A stretch of DNA of 64,000 nucleotides from Lobosporangium transversale (Eukaryota; Mortierellomycota; Mortierellomycetes; Mortierellales; Mortierellaceae): contig NW_019028998.1 of the NCBI RefSeq assembly GCF_002105155.1, forward strand, positions 248,001-312,000. The letters are read 5' to 3'. Shown piece by piece: positions 58,777 through 64,000 of this stretch. Numbering within the stretch: the stretch's first letter is position 1; every line of letters begins with the position of its first letter. Made by a program: the position numbers and the translations under genes. The notes below the pieces were generated by a model. That model did no database searches. It saw only the letters and a program-made list of their open reading frames with translations, and was not told the DNA's origin.

Positions 58777-61700
58777 TTAATCATCAACCTTGCTATCAGA
58801 TTGCTCCACATCCGCGGCCAAATCATTCGTAACAGGAGCAGCAAGTTCTGGTATCGAGCGTAGATTGGCAATATTAGTAGTCGGTGGGGCTTGTCCGTTT
58901 GTCTGAACCTTTGTCTGAATTGAATTAAAATTGATAGTAGACTGTTTCACCATTTGACGATGGATTCCAGCATAGTATATTCGCATATATAATCGCTGAA
59001 TGATATCCTTAGTCAACGTTCGTTCCATAAATGCTGCTCGAACATCCACAATCCGCCCATGCATGCGACGTAGCTTCTTGAGCAGTGGCTCTAAAGCACT
59101 ACGGCCATACCCTGCAATCATTTGTTCATCGTCCAAGCAATAACCAAGCACCTTAATCCTTCGGCCGAGATCCTTGTAGTTTGTCTCAGGACCAACCAGG
59201 AAGCCCTTATCTATAAACAATGCACGATGCAGTTCATCTAGATTAGGCGCCGTCCCACCAGGGGGAATAGGAGGTTGCTGTAAATATGCTAAGGCTATAC
59301 TCCGACGAAGTAATGTGATCCGAAGGGAAAGAGAAGGGAGTTGGTTCAAGACGAGCAATATGAACGGTAACGATGTTCCCAAAGTAAAAATGATACTCTC
59401 ACAGAGTTGCTGACGCTATTTTTTTATTTTTATTTTTTTAAAAAAAAATTAATAAATCAATAAAATAAATAAAAAAAATTCGTAATTAATTGCATCGAGC
59501 AAACAATTTGTTAAAGGGTCGATCAGTGTCAAGGAGCAAACAATTATTTACCTTGCTGTCCCAATCACTCTCCGGGATAATGTCAAGAAGAGCAACCATA
59601 GTTGATCCCAGAAGAGACTTGATATCACCAATGATAGGATCTGTAGTCATCCTGAGAAGCAGGTTCATAATCTTCTGAATTTCCACAAAGTCATAGAACT
59701 GAGGGCTATCAAGTAGTGAAAATATACGATATCAATTTAATATCGAGAGATGAGGGCTGAATGGTCTCGAAGCTTCAAATAAAGCAGATATACACAACAC
59801 TTACTTCAATGTTGCTGTTATGTTCACCAGTTTGATAATAGATTTAAGGTTCTGCCTAGGAAAAGACTTCGTCTCCGGAACTACATGACAAAGACATTTT
59901 TAATAAACGAAAGTTTACTCTCATGCTCCCAGAAAAAGGAAGAAAGAAAGGAAAAAAAACATGAACAGTGGGTTCTTTTCTTTTATAACAGTTCATCGTC
60001 TTCGCCTTACGTATCAAGCGCTGATTTCGAGTTTCCTTAGTGACTGGTGTTGCTCTCCAATCTTGTGTAAGGCATTTGTCATTTGCACCATACATCCCGA
60101 ACACTCGTATCAAATCCTGATGATCTATTCCGTGGACCGAAGTCCTCTGAAAAAAAAATATAATAAAAAAAGTGGGGAAGGGTCAATTTTGAGTGATCAC
60201 TCTAAATGCAGAGCAGCAAATCAGCACAACGAACCTGCGTCAAAATTCGCTGCAACAATGCAAAGACTGAGAGTGTAACAGGTTGGTGCTGTTCAGTTGC
60301 AGTAACAAGTAGCAGCCACTTGAAGAGCGATCGAGGCATGGTCCATGGCGTGGCACTGATAATCATGAGATATGGAGACATTAAAAAATGTCTCCTTTCT
60401 GTCTCGGTCTTCGTGCATTCTAAGACTTTTTGGACGACATGATCCGAAGCATCCGCGCCCTCTAACTCAAGTTCCAAGGATGGAATAACGAATTCCTGTT
60501 TAAACACAAAATAAGGTTCATTTAGTCCCGCATAATCCATTGGTACTCTTAAGCGAATCAATAAAGCTCACTCCTTTTCTCTATCAAACATAAAAGTACT
60601 AATACCTGCGGCCAATGCACAAAAAACTCAATAAAGTCTTCAACAATCTCTGATGAGTTTTCTTCTATAATTTCTGTCAATGCACCTTCTTGTTCCTCGG
60701 ACAAGACTCCTTTAGGGATCATAGTAGGTCCGGAAATGACCTCTTCATCTTCAGCTTCATCGAATTCTTCAATTAACTAGCATGCAATGTAAAAGGCATT
60801 AGAGGATTGATCATACAAGTCTTTGATACTAGAATCGTTCATATTTTGTGTTTCTTACATTGTCATCCAATGTCGTATTGGCGCTTGCAGTTTTGATGTC
60901 ATATCCAATCTCATCCCTGCGTTTCTTTTCTTTGAGCAATACATCCAATGAAAAGAAATGTTTCTTAGCTTGGGTCGATTTTGGTGTTTTGGATGTTAGT
61001 TTTGGTGATATAGCAGGAATGAGCGCTGGCTTTGCAACAGAACTTCTCAAGGTGCGACCTGATTTTGCCGAGGTTTGCGCATGTACCACTCTACCCGTTG
61101 CACGTTGGAGCGGTATATCCTCAAGCTCAGCATCGATATCGGATAGCTTCATATCTAACTTTGACTCCGTCTCGTCCTCTATAGGAGTGGCATCAGTTGT
61201 AGCTGGAGTTCCTGTGGATGGCGTTGGGGTGGCTGGACTTAAATTCCCTGAAAAGAGGTCGTCATCAAGCTCAGAGTCTGACTCTTCCAACACCTAATAA
61301 GGAGAAATAATTTTGATGGGACAAAACTAGATCTGATTAATGTATTTAACTTAATCATTAGAGAGCAGTGGTTTCCATGTACACCCTCCATACCATTGGA
61401 CCGATCTTGTTGGAGAATTGCTTAAGGGTCGGGATGTCATCGTCAGAGCCCAGCGGTCCCAAATTCGGATTACTGTCGTTGGTTTCCATTTCTTGTCCTG
61501 AAGATGTGAGTTGAGGGGCTATAGCTACAAATGATGGCGTCAAAGTATAAGATAAAAATGAAAAGAAGCACTTATTTTTTCCACTTCGCTTTATGATGTT
61601 TCACAAATTTCCACACGAACCATCAATCTCGGCAGCCACCAAAATGTTGGTGTCATTCCAATCTGCTTCTGATCCAGAGTCTGACCCCTCTACAATATCT

Positions 61701-62326
61701 TTTGTAAATGGACTATTCTTTATGTTTTCAAGTTCCAGAGGCTTCAGTTTACTGTTACTGTCCATTAATTCCAAACTTGTACCCATCTCTTCAGCCAGTT
61801 TCTCTGAAAAGGTCAAAGAGGGCTTAGAAGGCATTGATCCTGGTGTCATTCCCTTCCATTTTGCCTTCCTTGGAGACAGAGCCAACCTTCTAAGCGACTC
61901 TCCCGATACTTGAGAATTAAAGGTCATAAGACCCAGGCTGTCGACAGAGTCTAGATCAGTGGAAATAGGCTCATTATGCTTTGATGCCTCTCCTGCCTCT
62001 GATTTGATGCTGCTTTTCCCAGGGCTGGATGGATTTAAGCTATCTGAAGCGTCATAATAGGTATCATTGAGGTCTTCATTGTCTCCTGGGCTAAATGGAT
62101 TATGTGGTGGACTCATTTCAAAAGACATAGAAGGATCGAGGTCATCTTCAAGTGAGGTGTCGGCAGCCACTTCCGATTGTTCAACGTCTTTGTCTTCAGG
62201 AGTGTGCCTCTCTGCCCTATCTGGTATCGAAGACTCGAGTTCGGCAGATGGTCTAAGCGATGAGACGATATGAGCGATTATATGTAAATTAACAGCCAGT
62301 CTGAGATCTCTATCCCAATCTGCATC
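58777..62326 (-). CDS. SLF2/Nse6-like (CANIN-type) SMC5/6-associated candidate; 5' end uncertain
   Basis: Model: complement(join(58777..59409, 59552..59705, 59805..59880, 60011..60146, 60235..60495, 60606..60776, 60859..61293, 61394..61524, 61621..62326)), about 900 aa. The first in-frame ATG is at 62128 (834 aa). The upstream open stretch beginning at an acceptor-like tgacag (62327) looks coding. Residues up to the middle are acidic and Ser-rich. FSLDVLLKEKKRRDEIGYD precedes a helical repeat domain: GPTMIPKGVLSEEQEGALTE, MPRSLFKWLLLVTATEQHQP, NLKSIIKLVNITATL, GSTMVALLDIIPESDWDSK and SLRITLLRRSIALAYL. The LD-LLKEKK motif followed by an all-helical domain resembles the CANIN domain of SLF2/FAM178, which recruits SMC5/6 to DNA damage. 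This is a family-level guess; splice joins are solid. Confidence 0.55.
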
Positions 62327-62961
62327 CTGTCAATGATATCATTACCCTGGATGTCGCTGGAAATATGAGCTGATCAGCCGCGTACTATTGCATTGTAATA
62401 ATGGAAAAATACCATCAACTACTGGACTGCCTCAATATGCACCATTGCACATTCTCAATTGCATTCATTCCGGCATATATCTTTTTTTTTGTACTTTGAA
62501 TTTGATATGACAAATGAACTTTTTACATCAACAAGAAATAAACCCATGATTAGCAGTTGAGCCACACACAATGACAATCCACGACGTCCGCCATATAAGT
62601 ATAATACCATCCATGTACCTTGAACTCGAACCCGAAGTCGACTGAAAGTATGACCCTATGGACCGCATGCTGTTGGAGATTGAATGAGTTGATTTAGTTA
62701 TAAAAGAATTGAGCATTTTCCTTTTCTCTCTTTTTCCTTTTTTATTTTTTTGGAACATTCGTACTTGAGGTGAGCTGTCCTCTGGTTCTTGGACGTTCGC
62801 CCCATGTGTCACCGATGCCTTAGGATGTCAAGTAACAAATGACAGGACAAACGACAACGGGATAAAGTTTCGCCAGTCCTGATCAGTCAAAACAAGCCAC
62901 ATTATACCTTCGGGACACAAAAGAACACATCATTCTTCCACTTCACTCCATACTATCAACC
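62327..62961. promoter_or_regulatory. Divergent region upstream of the SLF2-like and M3 oligopeptidase genes
   Basis: 635 bp. It should hold both promoters and perhaps a missing first exon of the minus-strand gene. A minus-strand frame at 62718-62610 (MLNSFITKSTHSISNSMRSI, donor-like CAAG|gtacat) is a possible first exon, but its phase does not fit the acceptor at 62327. A T10 run is at 62481-62490. No other signal. Confidence 0.35.
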
Positions 62962-64000
62962 ATGCTTCGTTCATTTATATCTGTCACCCCTTTGGTCTCC
63001 TATAGGACAACCGCTGTTGCCGCTGTGAGACCTACGGATACACTACAGCTACGACTCAGCCCACTCTCCACAATCATCCGACGTGCAAGCAGCACTACTC
63101 GCGGAAACACAACTACACCACTCTCCGCAGCTCTGAAGAAACCAACCACACAGCAGCGTGGCGCAAAGCTCCGTGGTGATAGTAAATTCCTACTAGCTGG
63201 AGGCCCTTTTTCTATCTGCCGTGCCCTGGCTACTGTCACTAATGTCCCTCATACCCATTCCTCGTCGTCTCCTGGAGTATCTACTGGAATTTCCAAAAAT
63301 AGCCCGGAGTTTACTATCAATCCGATCTTGAACTGGCTAGAATTTCCAAACTTTGCAGCCATAAAGCCTGAGCATGTTGTACCTGCCATGGAGGCACTGG
63401 TCCAATACACTGAAAAGGCATTTGAAGAACGATCCCGCCACTTTACTCCCACTTGGGAAGGAACCATGGGGAAAAGTATGTAATTTAAGCAACCGACAAA
63501 CACAGCTGGGTATTTTATTCATGTCCGCAAACAATTTCAGCTATATAAAAGGGGGAGAAGGAAAAGAAGGAAGGAGACATAGTATTCTTACATGATATTG
63601 TGTTTAATAGCTCAGGATCTAGAAGATGACTTGGAGCGTGCATCAAGCGTCATTACTCATCTATCCATGGTTAAGGATTCACCCGAGCTCCGCAAGGCTG
63701 TCGAAGCTATTCAACCCATGATCATTAAGATTTCCCTCCAAATGGGTCAATCTTTAGAGATGTACGATGCATTGGTGAAAATGCGTGAGAATCAACGGAT
63801 TTGGAGTGCATTGGATAAGGAGCAACAACGGATTGTGGATAAGACTATTCAAGGAATGAAATTATCTGGTGTGGCCTTTGGACTGGAGGGCGAGGGTAAT
63901 GCTGAAAAAAAGAAGCGCTTTAATGAGATTCAAAAGCGCAAGGCGCAGTTAAGTCTCAAATTTAGTAATAATGTTCAAGATGCGACCAAGGCTTATGCCA
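62962..64000 (+). CDS. M3 family oligopeptidase (oligopeptidase A-like), mitochondrial, N-terminal part; runs off window
   Basis: Model: join(62962..63475, 63611..>64000). ATG at 62962 starts a roughly 100-residue Arg/Ser/Thr-rich leader without acidic residues at first (MLRSFISVTPLVSYRTTAVA), typical of mitochondrial targeting. The mature region begins NPILNWLEFPNFAAIKPEHV and VPAMEALVQYTEKAFEE. Exon 2 continues LEDDLERASSVITHLSMVKD, MYDALVKMRENQRIWSALDK and QQRIVDKTIQGMKLSGVAF. The NPLL---FP-F--I-PEHV-PA start and the helical region with a conserved VDKTI--MKLSGV-L-G match the M3 oligopeptidase A/thimet family. The HEXXH zinc site lies beyond the window. Splice phase 1 (A|CT) gives T-Q-D-L. 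Likely role: degradation of short peptides, such as cleaved presequences, in the matrix. Confidence 0.88.

Noticed and set aside
62610-62718. Possible first exon of the SLF2-like gene (MLNSFITKSTHSI...)
   Set aside because: The donor phase does not match the acceptor at 62327; kept only as a note.

Overview
The window is a fungal nuclear chromosome segment. It carries spliced genes with mostly 50-120 nt introns, GT-AG boundaries and frequent long T or A homopolymers. The gene set is typical of fungi: a division-1 chitin synthase, RICTOR/Tsc11, PSP1, Leo1, PEX4, an RRN11-type RNA polymerase I factor, a Dma-type FHA-RING ligase and a fungal DUF229 protein. Intron richness, AT-rich introns and XPG-like and Fanzor-like relics suggest an early-diverging lineage (Mucoromycota/Mortierellomycota). 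That placement is inference; no rRNA or other marker is present. Exon models below were built by hand from splice consensus, phase continuity and family conservation.

Left part (1-12.1 kb): 3' end of an M1 aminopeptidase (+); PEX4 peroxisomal ubiquitin-conjugating enzyme (-); a SulP anion transporter without a STAS domain (-); a small glutaredoxin-like protein (+); a 68-aa single-membrane-span protein (-); fructose-1,6-bisphosphatase (-); RRN11/TAF1A-like factor (-) divergent from ADE8-type GAR transformylase (+); and a metaxin-family protein (+).

Middle (12.4-37.5 kb): a 26-exon RICTOR homologue (+), a PSP1-domain protein (+), a DUF229 type II membrane protein (-), an FHA-RING ubiquitin ligase of the Dma1/CHFR group with a 1.2 kb first intron (+), a long DMT-superfamily transporter (-), and a TMEM115-like rhomboid-fold Golgi protein (-). 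Intergenic and intronic DNA here is full of microsatellites and homopolymers.

Right part (37.5-64 kb): a 4.1 kb gene-free zone with a decayed Fanzor/TnpB-like relic; chitin synthase (+); an unrecognised disordered coiled-coil protein (+); Leo1 of the PAF1 complex with an unusual RS-rich tail (-); a 6.2 kb gene-poor zone with a frameshifted unknown ORF, a MULE-type transposase fragment and a broken XPG/FEN-like nuclease ORF; a PA-TM-RING ubiquitin ligase (+); an SLF2/Nse6-like candidate (-); and the 5' part of an M3 oligopeptidase with a mitochondrial-type leader (+).

The genes are unrelated housekeeping and signalling functions and form no operon or metabolic cluster. I found no convincing tRNA, rRNA or CRISPR. 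The least ordinary content is the two mobile-element graveyards, the RS-tailed Leo1, two probable GC-AG introns and the small membrane protein.
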